Assembly (NCBI RefSeq): GCF_045290345.1
Contig: NZ_CP155447.1
Coordinates: 4,030,001 to 4,094,000 of the forward strand
Source of the DNA: Singulisphaera sp045290345
GTDB taxonomy: Bacteria > Planctomycetota > Planctomycetia > Isosphaerales > Isosphaeraceae
DNA length: 64,000 nt
Reading direction: 5' to 3'
The position numbers were made by a program, and so were the translations under genes. Below are positions 53,000-62,266 of the stretch, one piece after another; the first letter of the stretch is position 1; each line of letters starts with the position of its first letter. A model generated the notes under the pieces. It had not been told where the DNA came from, did no database searches, and worked only from the letters and a program-made list of their open reading frames with translations.

Positions 53000-54684
53000 G
53001 GGATTGTCTCATTCCGTATTTCCAGTGGTTGACAGTTTTTGCGTCAACTCCTTTGGATCGGACTTGAGTAACTCCCAGAAGTCGTAACTGGGCAGTCTCA
53101 GGCCGAGCCGCTGGTACGGGCAGACGTCCTTTCTCGGGCCCGAGCGGAACGGGTGGGTGTTCCAGTACAGACGCTTCAGGTCGAGCATCGGCTGGGTCAT
53201 CCGGCGGTGGCGCGACTGGTGCATCCGCAGTACGCTGGTCATGCACTCGACCGCGCTGCTCGCTCGGAACGTCTCCTCCAAGACCACCGCGATACGGGCG
53301 TAACCGGCTCGCGACGGTTCGCTCAAGGTCCCGTGCCGACCCACCGCGCGGACCAGTTCCGTCGCTGAGTCCGAGGCCTTCTGTCGGCGGTGCCATAGCC
53401 ACCAACGCCAGGCCAGCGCCTCGCGCCATTGCGGCTCCGGCTCCGCAGTCTTCAGGCGGTCCTGCATCCGGTCGAGGAACGCCAGACTCCGCGGGTCGTT
53501 CAAGAAATTGCGGACCTTCGACCAGTCAGGGCCGGTCAGGTCCTTCACCCCCTCGGCAATTTCGGAGGCGGCTCCGGCGCGATTGTTGAGCCGACCGTCG
53601 GGGGTGAACAGGTCGAGCGCCGCATGCACCCGGTCCCAGGCCGACTCCAACCGCTGGACCTGGTCGAACCGCTCGATCGCGCGGGCCCACGATGCCCGCG
53701 CGGCCGCCGCGGCGGCTCGGGCGTCGATGCCTTGTTGTTTCGCGGCGGCGACCTTGGCGGCGGCGGCCTCGGCCAGTTCCCACGCCGCCTCGGCGCCACG
53801 CCAGTGTCGAGCGAGAACCCGTTTCGCCTCCATCGTGGTGTGGAAGACGTCCAGACCGTGCGTCAGGGCCGGGGCTGACGAGTCGATCGCACGCCCCTTT
53901 GCCAGTTGCGTCACCGCCGAGCCGATCCCCTTGGCGGCGTTGGAGACGGCGAATTCCAGACCTGAGAATGGCTCCAACTGTGTCTTCCAGGTCGCGGCCG
54001 ATCGGTCCTTGGCGTTCCGGCAAAAGACGGCAGCCATGCTCGCCGGCTCGATCCCGACCAAGGTCGGCCGCCCCCAAAAAAGATCTCGTCCAGCGCGAGG
54101 GTCTGGACCTGAGCCGCACACGCCGGGTCGAGGGCCTTGAGCACCTGGCCGGCTTGCCGGGCCGCGTCCTGGACCCAACGCCCCAGGGTCGAATGGTCGG
54201 GGACTTGCTCCGGGGCCAGGAGCACGCCGAGCAGGTCTTCGACCTGGCGGAGGCTGACCCCGATGGCGAAGGCGACCGTGGTGAGTTGGCGTTGTTTGGC
54301 CTTGTTCAAGAGGATCCGGCCTTGGGCCTCGCGTTTCAGTTCGGCGATCCGCTCGCGGAGCCGTTGATTCTCCTCACGGAGTTCGACGACGTCCTCGGAT
54401 GTAGGTTCGCCCGCGAGCCGCTGCTCGACCTTGCGGGAGTGCTCGTAGACGGTCTCGCGGCTGCAGCCGGCCTGTTCGGCTTGTTGCGTGACGGCCCCGT
54501 GCTGACCAGAAAAGACGGCGGCGGCGTTGAGGATCCAGACGCGAGGCGATAAGTTGATCATGGGAGGTCCTTCCGTGATGATGACTACCTTGGTCGGAAT
54601 GTCATCAAACCACGGCAGGGCCTCCCAATCCATTCAAACTGTCAACTCGCTCACTGACCATTTCTGGCGGAACGCGACATTCCC
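53000..54684 (-). mobile_element. insertion sequence, copy 2 (1685 bp)
   Basis: This is the same 1685-bp unit as at 44436-46120, in the same orientation, with the same inverted ends. The two copies differ at only a few bases (for instance AAC versus ACC in the CMNSV/CMTSV codon). Its flanks differ from those of copy 1 and show no target duplication. It truncates a gene on its left and an S8 peptidase gene on its right. Confidence 0.88.
53009..54633 (-). CDS. transposase, two frames joined by -1 frameshifting (copy 2)
   Basis: The layout equals that of copy 1. The first frame runs from 54633 to 53911; the slip site is the T6G5 run (minus strand, opposite 54071-54081); the second frame continues to 53009. 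Protein differences from copy 1 in the second frame are few (N to T in the CMNSV segment; DPTELIQ to DPKELTQ near the end). The catalytic Asp, Asp and Glu segments are unchanged, so both copies look able to encode active enzyme. Preservation of the slip site in both supports programmed frameshifting. Confidence 0.85.
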
Positions 54685-54695
54685 CATAACCGCAG

Positions 54696-56051
54696 GTGAG
54701 GACCGCGATCGAGCGATTCGCGGCGCCGCCATACAATTGCCGCGTGTTCAACCTCTCCATCGGCAGCGGCCTGCCGGCGGATTTCGAAAATGGCGGACGC
54801 CAGTCGCGCTGGGCCGAGGACCTGGACACGCTGGCTCGCGAGCTTCAGGTCCTGATCGTCCTCGCCGCGGGCAACCACAAGCTGGACGAGGCCGCAGACT
54901 CGGACGAAGCCGAGCGGGTGATCCAAAGCTATCCCGAATTTCTCTTCCATGAAGGGGCCTCCCTCAGCGACCCGGCGACCGCCGCGATAGCGGTGACCGT
55001 CGGCGGGATCGCCGAGCACGAGGCGCCGGAGCAGTGGGAGGGAGAGGACCACACGGAATCGATCGACCGACCGGTCGCGCGTCGGCACGAGCCCACGCCT
55101 TCGACTCGCATCGGCCCCGGCATCAATGAGTCCTTCAAGCCCGACTTCGTTGAACACGGCGGGAATTCGGCACTTCGCGGGGCCGGCGTGCTGAATCACG
55201 AGATCAGCAGCTCATTCGGCTACGGGGTGCTTTCGTTCAGCGCCAATCCGCTGAGGGTGCTCTTCGCTTCCGACGTCGGCACCAGCTTCGCCGCGCCGAA
55301 AGTCGCCAGGACGGCGGCGATGATCTGGCACCGCCTCAAGGAGATGCTCGCGGCCGACCCCCACCCGAATTTGATCCGGGCCTTGATGGCCAACTCAGCG
55401 AACGTCCCGCAGCCGACCCGCGACCTGATCACGTCGAGGAAGGGTGAGAAGTTCGTCCGCCGGGTTTGCGGATACGGGGTGCCCGATCTCGACCTGGCGA
55501 TGCATTCCGGGAATCGCCGCGTTACGCTCATCGCTTCCTCCGAGATCAAGGTCGACGATTTCTACATCTACCAAGTGCCGATCACGGAGGAGTTCCTCGC
55601 TTCCCCCGGGAAGAAACGGATCATCGTCTCGCTGGCCTTCGACCCTCCCGTGCGCCGACGACGGGCGAAATATCTCGGGGTCGCCATGCAAACCGCCCTG
55701 TACCGGGGCGTCTCGGTCGAACACATCATCGCGGCGAACAAGCCGATCCCGGCGGAGGAAAAGGACAATCCGGTGACGGCGATCCAAGGCGCCCAGAAGT
55801 GCGACCTGAAGCCGTCGAGCACCGAGCTCGCCACCAGCACGCTGCATCGTTCGGAATGGACGATGAGCCGACGGCAAGAATACGGAGACACCTACTACCT
55901 GGTAGTCCGAGCACTAAGGACATGGGCTCCGGCTTCCATTACCCATCAAAATTTCGGTCTCGCCGTAACCTTGGTCGCGGACCATGAGCAGCTCTACAAC
56001 TCGATCCGACAACGCGTGCAGGTCCGGGCTAGGGCGAGAGGCCGCCAGTAA
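54696..56051 (+). pseudogene. S8 (subtilisin-like) peptidase, 5'-truncated
   Basis: The 451-residue frame keeps the second half of a subtilase domain: CRVFNLSIGSGLPADF, VLIVLAAGNHKLDEA with the oxyanion asparagine, and VGTSFAAPKVARTAAMIWHR with the catalytic serine. The catalytic Asp and His segments that should come first are absent. An in-frame stop at 54687 and the edge of the insertion sequence at 54684 lie directly upstream. A C-terminal domain of about 200 residues follows the protease part. In other bacteria such large S8 peptidases often pair with an AAA ATPase; none is visible here. The product cannot be an active protease. Confidence 0.75.
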
Positions 56052-56060
56052 AGCCAGCCA

Positions 56061-56423
56061 ATGTCCATATTCTTCACCATTCCCGGCAACCCCGAATACG
56101 TCCTGCACCGGTCGGGCCTGTTCGACCTCCGCGACCGCGAACCCCAACCTTCCGAAAAGCTGACCCGCCTCTTCTACGGCAAACCGATCCCTCCTCTGGC
56201 CGAGCTGCTCCCCGCCCTGATCCGGCTCGCCGTCTACTGCAACATGGAGCGCGGCGGAGCATTGAACGTCGAACGCGAGCGGGTGGAGGCTACCGAGGGC
56301 CTGAAATCGCTCGGCCTGACGCACGACCACGGGGCGCTCCATGCGACGTTCCAGGCCGTAAGGCAGGCGACTGACTTGGTGGCCGAGGAGATCAAGCTGA
56401 TTCCCCCGCCGCAGAATCTCTAA
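56061..56423 (+). CDS. hypothetical protein next to the S8 remnant
   Basis: This 120-residue protein starts nine bases after the peptidase frame and was probably co-transcribed with it. It contains LTRLFYGKPIPPLAELLPAL and GLTHDHGALHATFQAVRQAT, is helical, soluble and without signal peptide. I do not recognise the family. It is intact even though its upstream partner is truncated. Confidence 0.55.
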   Translation: MSIFFTIPGNPEYVLHRSGLFDLRDREPQPSEKLTRLFYGKPIPPLAELLPALIRLAVYCNMERGGALNVERERVEATEGLKSLGLTHDHGALHATFQAVRQATDLVAEEIKLIPPPQNL

Positions 56424-56749
56424 AACAGCCGCATCTGCCCCGCGCCGTCCTGCCGCCGCTGCACCACCCGCTTCGCATGGCTCGGCGCAAACTCCTGATC
56501 CATGGCGGGCATGACGACCGGCTTCTTCACCTCGATCACCTCCGGTTTCTCGGGTTCCTCCAAAGCAACAGGTTCCTCCGGAGGAACCTCCCGCATGCGT
56601 TCCAGAATCCGCGCCGTCACCGGCTTTTCCGCCGTAGCCGCCTTCCGGTCGGCCCGCACCGGCTCCACCTCCACGGTATTCTCGGCCCGCAGCGCCTTGA
56701 TCCGCCCGGCCAGCTCCGCCACCCCGCCTTCATCCCCGATCTCGAATAC
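56420..56749 (-). pseudogene. C-terminal fragment of an unknown protein (minus strand)
   Basis: Reading leftward from about 56749, the frame GGVAELAGRIKALRAENTVE continues through ARILERMREVPPEEPVALEE to VVQRRQDGAGQMRLF and a stop at 56420. Strong G/C at third codon positions supports coding. Upstream of about 56740 the frame stays open to 56971, but the composition there favours a gene on the other strand. I see only the C-terminal part of the protein and cannot identify it. Confidence 0.4.
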
Positions 56750-56932
56750 GCCCGCGCTGAGTACGACCGCTCGCTCGCCTACCTGCGGTTCGTTCTGAGC
56801 CACGACGGCGTCAACCCGGCTCATGCCCACCGGATCGACGCCGCCTACGCCCGCCGTGACCAAGCCCTGAAAGACCGGCACGCGGCGGAGGGGTGGCGAC
56901 TCACTTCTTCGCCACCACCGCCCGCTCCTTGA
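56742..56932 (+). pseudogene. C-terminal fragment of an unknown protein (plus strand)
   Basis: From about 56742 the plus frame reads EYARAEYDRSLAYLRFVLSH, then AHAHRIDAAYARRDQALKDR, and stops at 56932. Third positions are almost all G or C, which supports coding. There is no start codon of its own nearby. It meets the preceding minus-strand fragment head to head, so both genes lost their 5' parts at this junction. Confidence 0.35.
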
Positions 56933-57073
56933 ATTTCTCTCCCGCGGAATCGTTTTGATCATGCCATCCAACGCTGTTAGGATGGCGAACGACCTGGCTC
57001 AAGGTCAGATCGTGCAGTGTCGGTCAGGGTAAATTTCCCGAGTTGTTCGTTCACCAACAGGGTCGGCGGCCTC

Positions 57074-58195
57074 ATGAGAATGTCGAAAATTCACCGTGGT
57101 CGGGACGTTGTGAAGGCGATTGTTGTCTGGGCCATCTTCGCGATGCCCGGTATTGTTCCAGACAGGAGTCAGGCTGCGGAACCGGTAAAAGGGGCCACGA
57201 AGCAGGCCGACCTGGGGCACGAGGTTAAGCTGGAAGTGGTTTACATCCCGCCCGGTGAATTTCTGATGGGAAGCACGGCAGAAGAGAAGCAATGGGCTGT
57301 CGGGCAGGATGGGGGTGCCTTGTTTTCATCGGGAGGAGGCATTCGCGAGGGCTACGAAGGAGAGCCCCGTCGGATGCGAGTGAAGGACGGCTTCTGGATG
57401 GGGCGAACGGAGGTCACCATTGGCCAGTTTCGCAGTTTTGTGAAAGAAACGGGCTATGTGAGCGATGCGGAGAAGCCCGGCAACCCGACGATGGTTTTCG
57501 ACCATGACTGGAAACCGAATGTCAGCGACTCCGGAAAACCTCCTCATCCCTGGGTCCACATGGCAGACAAGAGCTGGAAGGATCCCAATCATGGAGTCGA
57601 GCAACAGGACGATTTCCCGGTCGTCTGCGTCAGCTACAACGACATGAAGGCGTTCTGTGTCTGGCTGACGGATAAGGAACGAGCCGCAGGCAAGCTGCCA
57701 GAAGGTCTGATCTACCGGCTTCCGACGGAAGCCGAGTGGGAGTATGCCTGTCGTGGGGGAAGCCAGGAAAGTCATTATTTCTGGTGGGGAAATAACCTGG
57801 AAGATGCCCACGGAAGATTGAATATTTCGGGGATCGATTTCCTGCCTGGCAAAGACTATGTCTGGACCGGCGCGAAACTTCCCTGGAGCGACGGTTACGC
57901 GATGGTTTCCCCCGTCGATCACTACGGTGACCGGGGACGAAATGGATTTGGCCTTGCTGACATGTGCGGTGGCGTCTGGGAATTTGCCATCGACCACTTT
58001 GATCCCCAGGGGGGCCACGAAGAGGTCCATTACGAAGACCCGGTAAAGCGCACGGTTTCCAGGCCAGTCTGTCGTGGCGGTAACTTTTACGACGTCCCGG
58101 GAAATGCCCGATGCGCCGTCCGATTGGGAATTCAATCCCCAACCTATTCGGATTCGAGGGACGGCTTCCGGGTTTGCCTGGGGTTGCCTCGGTAG
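57074..58195 (+). CDS. SUMF1/formylglycine-generating enzyme family protein, secreted
   Basis: The 373-residue protein has an N-terminal signal (VVKAIVVWAIFAMPGIVPDR) and one FGE-sulfatase domain. Landmarks are VVYIPPGEFLMGSTAEEKQW, DGFWMGRTEVTIGQFRSFVK, FPVVCVSYNDMKAFCVWL, YRLPTEAEWEYACRGG and DMCGGVWEF, ending with DSRDGFRVCLGL. Family members include enzymes that convert sulfatase cysteine to formylglycine; many planctomycete members are of unknown function. The R-x-L-P-T-E-A-E-W-E-Y motif is intact. Export and the variable spacing suggest it may not be the sulfatase activator itself. Confidence 0.88.
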   Translation: MRMSKIHRGRDVVKAIVVWAIFAMPGIVPDRSQAAEPVKGATKQADLGHEVKLEVVYIPPGEFLMGSTAEEKQWAVGQDGGALFSSGGGIREGYEGEPRRMRVKDGFWMGRTEVTIGQFRSFVKETGYVSDAEKPGNPTMVFDHDWKPNVSDSGKPPHPWVHMADKSWKDPNHGVEQQDDFPVVCVSYNDMKAFCVWLTDKERAAGKLPEGLIYRLPTEAEWEYACRGGSQESHYFWWGNNLEDAHGRLNISGIDFLPGKDYVWTGAKLPWSDGYAMVSPVDHYGDRGRNGFGLADMCGGVWEFAIDHFDPQGGHEEVHYEDPVKRTVSRPVCRGGNFYDVPGNARCAVRLGIQSPTYSDSRDGFRVCLGLPR

Positions 58196-58512
58196 TTCAC
58201 AGGCAATGGGTTCCGCATTCGACGAATGATCCGGAACGCTGGCCATCATCATTCGAGGGACAGATAAGCGCAGAACTGACGTCGCGCCTTCTTCCCGAAG
58301 CCGACTGTCCACGTTGATCCACAGTTGAATCGCGAATTGCGACACGACATTCGCCGCCGAAGTCATGACGGTACTCGACGACCTGGGTAAGCGTCAGATT
58401 TGTAGGTGATTCAGTCAGTTCCACTTAGGTACTCGGCTTCCTGGGCTTCCTCGCCCGTTGCGAACGTCATCCGGTTCTTAGAAGCTCTGCCAAAACCTCG
58501 AAAACCCCTAAA

Positions 58513-58536
58513 AAACAGGGTGGGAGGCCCCTGTTT
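58513..58536. terminator. short hairpin, possible terminator
   Basis: AAACAGGG (58513-58520) and CCCTGTTT (58529-58536) form an 8-bp stem with an 8-base loop, with A-rich sequence before it and TTTCG after. It lies about 320 bases beyond the SUMF1-like gene. It might end transcripts in either direction. Confidence 0.35.
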
Positions 58537-59044
58537 CGTACTCCTGAACGTCGTCTTCCCTGAGAATATCAGGCATTTTGCCACCGTAAAGAAACTCAGA
58601 ACCTTCCTCGATGCGCCCGTAGAACGTCAATAAACCCTGGAAACTCAGCACTCCAATGGCGGGCGAACTGAGGTTTTGGCAGAGCTTCTTAGGGAACTAT
58701 TGGGGACATTCCTAATATCGGACGTCGATAGGGTAAGATGGACAAAGTACGATCCGCATGCGTTTCAGATGTTGCATGCGTGTGTTGTTGTAATGATGTG
58801 TTTTTGTGGCGTCGAATCAAGCTTGGCCCGGCATCAGCTAGTCTTTGAAGCGTCGTAAATCAACGTAATCCGGCAATTGAGTGAAAACAATAAGATGTTT
58901 TGAGTCGCCATATAGCGAATTTGCTAGATGTGTTCGTTTATGATTGATTGTCTTGGTTTAATGAGCTGGATAGTCCATTCTTGTATGGAATAGTAAATCT
59001 CTGTCTGTACCGCTCACCAATATTTATTGGCCGCAAACTCAATG

Positions 59045-59079
59045 AAAAAAGGCCACCTGCGAGCAATCGCAAGTGGCCT
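59045..59079 (-). terminator. intrinsic terminator of ssrA
   Basis: On the minus strand AGGCCACTTGCGA and TCGCAGGTGGCCT pair with a 4-base loop (stem 59050-59062 with 59067-59079, one G-U pair), followed by six T (plus-strand A run 59045-59050). It lies directly after the tmRNA 3' end. This is a textbook rho-independent terminator. Confidence 0.88.
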
Positions 59080-59082
59080 GAA

Positions 59083-59452
59083 AGTGGAGGCGGCGGGAAT
59101 TGCACCCGCGTCCCGAGATCCATCTGTGACGGCCTCTACGTGTGTAGTCGCTCATTTAATTGTCGGCCTAGAAGCCCCGAGCAACAGGGTCCCTTTCGGC
59201 TTATCCCATCATGAATTTAACCCAAGCCGCAACAGGCGGTTAAGCTTGGACGAGCCCGCTTTGGCGTCTTCGGACGGAACTCACGGGCAAAAGGCCCGTC
59301 GCGAAGCCGTTTCTGCCTTCGTTCAGGCAGCCATACGGAGAGAGGGTGTCCTCTCGGCAACTAAATTTTGGTCTGCTTTTTACGAGGCCCGCTGACCAAC
59401 CTCGACACGCCACCTGTCACTTCAGCAATCCGGTCGATCCTAGTTCGCCCCC
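59083..59452 (-). ncRNA. ssrA: transfer-messenger RNA (tmRNA)
   Basis: The 5' end GGGGGCG (at 59452) pairs with CGCCTCC near the 3' end to form the acceptor stem, with discriminator A at 59085. The T-arm reads GCGGGTGCAATTCCCGC. The region GGCCTCGTAAAAAGC is the conserved stretch before the tag. The likely resume codon is GCC at 59358 and the tag reads AERTPSLRMAA, ending at TGA 59323-59325. It frees stalled ribosomes and marks their products for destruction. The CCA end seems not fully encoded. Its protein partner smpB lies just upstream on the same strand. Confidence 0.93.
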
Positions 59453-59533
59453 GGCTTGTCAAAGAACACTGGAACTCGTGTCCCAGCTACCTCAATTATC
59501 GGGTCTAGAGGCGACAGGTCAAGTCGGTTGTCA

Positions 59534-60043
59534 TTAATCTCGGCCGCGGCCCCGGACGGCGCGGTCGATGTCACGCTTCGCATCCTTGTTTTTAAGGGCT
59601 TCGCGCTTGTCGTAGAGCTTGCGCCCGCGGGCGACGCTGATCTCGACCTTCGCCATCCCCTTTTTGAAATAGATCATCAGAGGGACGATGGTGAGCCCTC
59701 GTTCAGACGCCTTGGCGAGGAGCTTGTCGATCTCCGTGCGATGCAGGAGGAGCTTCCTCGGACGCTTGGGCTTGTGATTCATCCGGTTGGCCTGGAGGTA
59801 CTCCGGGATGTCGCACCCATAGAGCCAAACTTCATCGCCGCTGATGCCGGCGTACGACTCTTCCAGGCTGGCTTTGCCGTTGCGGAGGCTCTTGACCTCG
59901 GTGCCGGTCAGGACGATCCCCGCCTCGACTTTATCGAGTAACTCGAACTCGAAGCGGGCCCGACGGTTCCGGGCGACGATCTTGATTGCATTTTCGTCGG
60001 CGTCACTCTTGGATGCATTCTTGCCGCCGCCGCTCTTGGCCAT
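59534..60043 (-). CDS. smpB: SsrA-binding protein SmpB
   Basis: This 169-residue protein binds tmRNA and brings it to stalled ribosomes. The family core is complete: IVARNRRARFEFELLDKVEA, GIVLTGTEVKSLRNGKASLE, YAGISGDEVWLYGCDIPEYL, HKPKRPRKLLLHRTEIDKLL and the basic tail GRKLYDKREALKNKDAKRDI that enters the mRNA channel. A lysine- and glycine-rich N-terminal stretch of about 20 residues precedes it. The gene sits 81 bases upstream of ssrA on the same strand, so the two partners may share a transcript. Confidence 0.97.
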   Translation of the reverse strand: MAKSGGGKNASKSDADENAIKIVARNRRARFEFELLDKVEAGIVLTGTEVKSLRNGKASLEESYAGISGDEVWLYGCDIPEYLQANRMNHKPKRPRKLLLHRTEIDKLLAKASERGLTIVPLMIYFKKGMAKVEISVARGRKLYDKREALKNKDAKRDIDRAVRGRGRD

Positions 60044-60135
60044 CGTCGATCGCCTCGGTTCAACCTAAGGAAATGGGGATCAACGGATTATAAGGATCCG
60101 TGTTCCATCGGGGCAACGGGAGCCTACCGGCTTCC

Positions 60136-61002
60136 TCAGGAGCGGGTCGCTGCACAGGCAGCGAGGGCCTCCGCGACGACCTGATCGGGATCGCACGAGT
60201 CGATGAGGAGGTGCGGGACGCCCGACTGGTCGGCAAGGGAATCATCGTCCAGACCCTGCTTCAAGATCAACGCAAAGGTCGGCGGATAGCAACGATCCAA
60301 TGATGCCGAAGGGCACAGCAAATGGGGGGAGAAGTCGGTCACTATCCAGCCGTCTTTCGAGGCACCAGCCATTGCGTTCACGGAAATAAGAGCTTGCTCG
60401 ACACGGTCGGCGACGGGATCCAGCGGGGCCGGTAAGTCTGCGAATGAACACCGAGCCCCACCAAGCTTGGCAGCGACTTGGTGGAAGACGGCTTCTTTAA
60501 GCGGGCTAGCGATGCCATGTAAGGCGAGATAGCTTGGCCTGCGGTCGAGGTTCGCCAGGAGGTGACCAATCGATCGGACGGTCATCGGATCGATCGCGCT
60601 GGTGGCGACCTCATTCAGGGGGGCCAGGACGAACCGCCGGAGCGCCATTCTCGGGTGCGGGACCATGAGGCGAGAGGTCTGAATGATCTGGCTGCCGTAG
60701 AGGAGAAGGTCGAGGTCGAGTGTCCGCGCCCCCCAACGGACGGCGCGGACTCTCTTGGCTCGGGCCTCGACGGCGTTCAAAAGATCGAGAAGTGGCTCCG
60801 CACCCAGTTCAGTCTCGAGGGCGGCGGCCGCGTTGAGGAAGGCGCCTTGTCCTTCAGGGCCGCCGACCGGCTTGGTTTCATGAAACGTGCTGACCGCGTG
60901 CACTCCAACGCCGGGTGTCGCGGCCAGCGCATTGATCGCGCTTTCGAGGTTGGATCGGCGGTCGCCGAGGTTACTCCCCAATCCGATCAGCGCCTGAGTC
61001 AT
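60136..61002 (-). CDS. folK: HPPK (FolK) with degenerate deoxynucleoside-kinase-like C-terminal domain
   Basis: Residues 1 to about 160 are 6-hydroxymethyl-7,8-dihydropterin pyrophosphokinase, a folate pathway enzyme: ALIGLGSNLGDRRSNLESAI, VSTFHETKPVGGPEGQGAFL, RVRAVRWGARTLDLDLLLYG and VPHPRMALRRFVLAPLNEVA. The last 120 residues form an extra domain. RRPSYLALHGIASPLKEAVF looks like the start of a deoxynucleoside-kinase-type fold, but the P-loop has become GIASPLKEA without the GKT triad, so kinase activity is unlikely. Fusions of folK to such kinases are known elsewhere. The gene lies 16 bases upstream of nothing else in its strand except smpB, and follows dapL closely. Confidence 0.88.
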   Translation of the reverse strand: MTQALIGLGSNLGDRRSNLESAINALAATPGVGVHAVSTFHETKPVGGPEGQGAFLNAAAALETELGAEPLLDLLNAVEARAKRVRAVRWGARTLDLDLLLYGSQIIQTSRLMVPHPRMALRRFVLAPLNEVATSAIDPMTVRSIGHLLANLDRRPSYLALHGIASPLKEAVFHQVAAKLGGARCSFADLPAPLDPVADRVEQALISVNAMAGASKDGWIVTDFSPHLLCPSASLDRCYPPTFALILKQGLDDDSLADQSGVPHLLIDSCDPDQVVAEALAACAATRS

Positions 61003-61018
61003 GAAACTATCGTTCGGT

Positions 61019-62191
61019 TCAGAGTTTGAGCTTGCCGATCCGTTCCACGGCCTCGATCAGTCGGGGCGTTTCGACGGTGAGCGCCGCGCGGATGTAGCCG
61101 TCGGCGGTTCGGCCGAAGCCCAGACCCGGAGTCGTCACGACGTCGGCCTCGTCGAGCAAGCGGGCGCAGAGCTCGGTCGAGGTGTAGCCGGCGGGGCAGG
61201 GGATCCAGACGTAGAAGGTGGCCTGGGGGGTCGGCGCGTCCCAACCGATCTTCCTCAAGCTTGAGAGGAAGGCGTCGCGCCGTTCTTTGTAGAGAGCGCG
61301 AATCGGGGGGGTGATCGTCTCGTACTCGTCGAGGGCCGTCTTACCCGCGAACTGGATCGCCGTGAAGATGCCCGAGTCACAGTTGGCCTTCACCTGACCC
61401 AAGGCCGCGATCTGCGGAGCGCCTCCGATGGCGAAGCCGACGCGCCAACCGGTCATGTTGAAGGTTTTCGAGAGGCTATGGAACTCGACGGCCACGTCCT
61501 TCGCCCCGGGGATCTGAAGGATGCTTGGCGCCGGGTGATCGAAGTACATCTCGTTGTAGGCGGCGTCCTGGGCAATGACCAGGTCGTGCGTCTTGGCGAG
61601 GTTGACGACCTTCTCGAAGAAGGGGAGATCGGCCGTGCCGCCGGTCGGGTTGTTCGGATAATTAAGGAACATCAAGCGGGCGCGGTTGAAGACGTCGGTC
61701 GGAATCGAGTCCAGGTCCGGCCGGAAGCCGTGAGTGGGCTCCAGCGGCATCGTGTAGACGTCGGCGCCCGCGAACATGCTGCTCGATCGATAGACGGGAT
61801 AGCAAGGGTCGGGCACGAGGCTGATGTCGCCCGGGTTGAGAACGGCCAGGGGGAAGTGGGCGATCCCCTCTTTCGAGCCGATCAGCGGCAGGATCTCACT
61901 GTTCGGGTCGAGATCGAGGCCGTAGCGTGCCTTGCAGAATTTGGCGATCGACTGGCGAAGTTCGGGCGCACCCTGGTCGAGAGCATACTGGTGGAAAGCA
62001 GGGTTCTCGACGTGATGCTGTAGGCTCTTGATGATCGTGGGGGGAGTGGGCCGGTCCGGGTCGCCCACTCCCAGGTTGATCACATCTCTTCCCGCGGCCA
62101 GGGCGGCCTTCTTCTTCTTGTCAATCTCGGCGAACAGGTAGGGGGGGAGCTTCTGGAGCCGCTCGGACTTGACGAAGGGGGTCGTCGGCAT
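61019..62191 (-). CDS. dapL: LL-diaminopimelate aminotransferase
   Basis: This 390-residue PLP enzyme makes LL-diaminopimelate from tetrahydrodipicolinate in one step, for lysine and cell wall synthesis. It starts PFVKSERLQKLPPYLFAEID and has DVINLGVGDPDRPTPPTII, GSKEGIAHFPLAVLNPGD, LMFLNYPNNPTGGTADLPFF and FHSLSKTFNMTGWRVGFAIG, where the lysine of SLSK binds PLP. Length and motifs match DapL rather than general aspartate aminotransferases. It is followed 16 bases later by folK on the same strand. Confidence 0.92.
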   Translation of the reverse strand: MPTTPFVKSERLQKLPPYLFAEIDKKKKAALAAGRDVINLGVGDPDRPTPPTIIKSLQHHVENPAFHQYALDQGAPELRQSIAKFCKARYGLDLDPNSEILPLIGSKEGIAHFPLAVLNPGDISLVPDPCYPVYRSSSMFAGADVYTMPLEPTHGFRPDLDSIPTDVFNRARLMFLNYPNNPTGGTADLPFFEKVVNLAKTHDLVIAQDAAYNEMYFDHPAPSILQIPGAKDVAVEFHSLSKTFNMTGWRVGFAIGGAPQIAALGQVKANCDSGIFTAIQFAGKTALDEYETITPPIRALYKERRDAFLSSLRKIGWDAPTPQATFYVWIPCPAGYTSTELCARLLDEADVVTTPGLGFGRTADGYIRAALTVETPRLIEAVERIGKLKL

Positions 62192-62266
62192 CGATCTTCC
62201 TATCGAGAAGAGAACAATTGAACTGCGATTCGGGTGGCAAAACGGCGAATCGAGCCCTGATCAAGA

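Larger units (their letters stand above)
58196..59082. other. intergenic region between the SUMF1-like gene and ssrA
   Basis: No gene is supported. The sequence contains a short hairpin at 58513-58536 and grows AT-rich after about 58640. The last 40 bases carry the terminator of ssrA, which is transcribed from the other strand. Confidence 0.45.

Noticed and set aside
44436..54684. Claim of a proven composite transposon
   Set aside because: Neither copy nor the outer ends show a target-site duplication, so mobility of the whole block is not demonstrated by the sequence.
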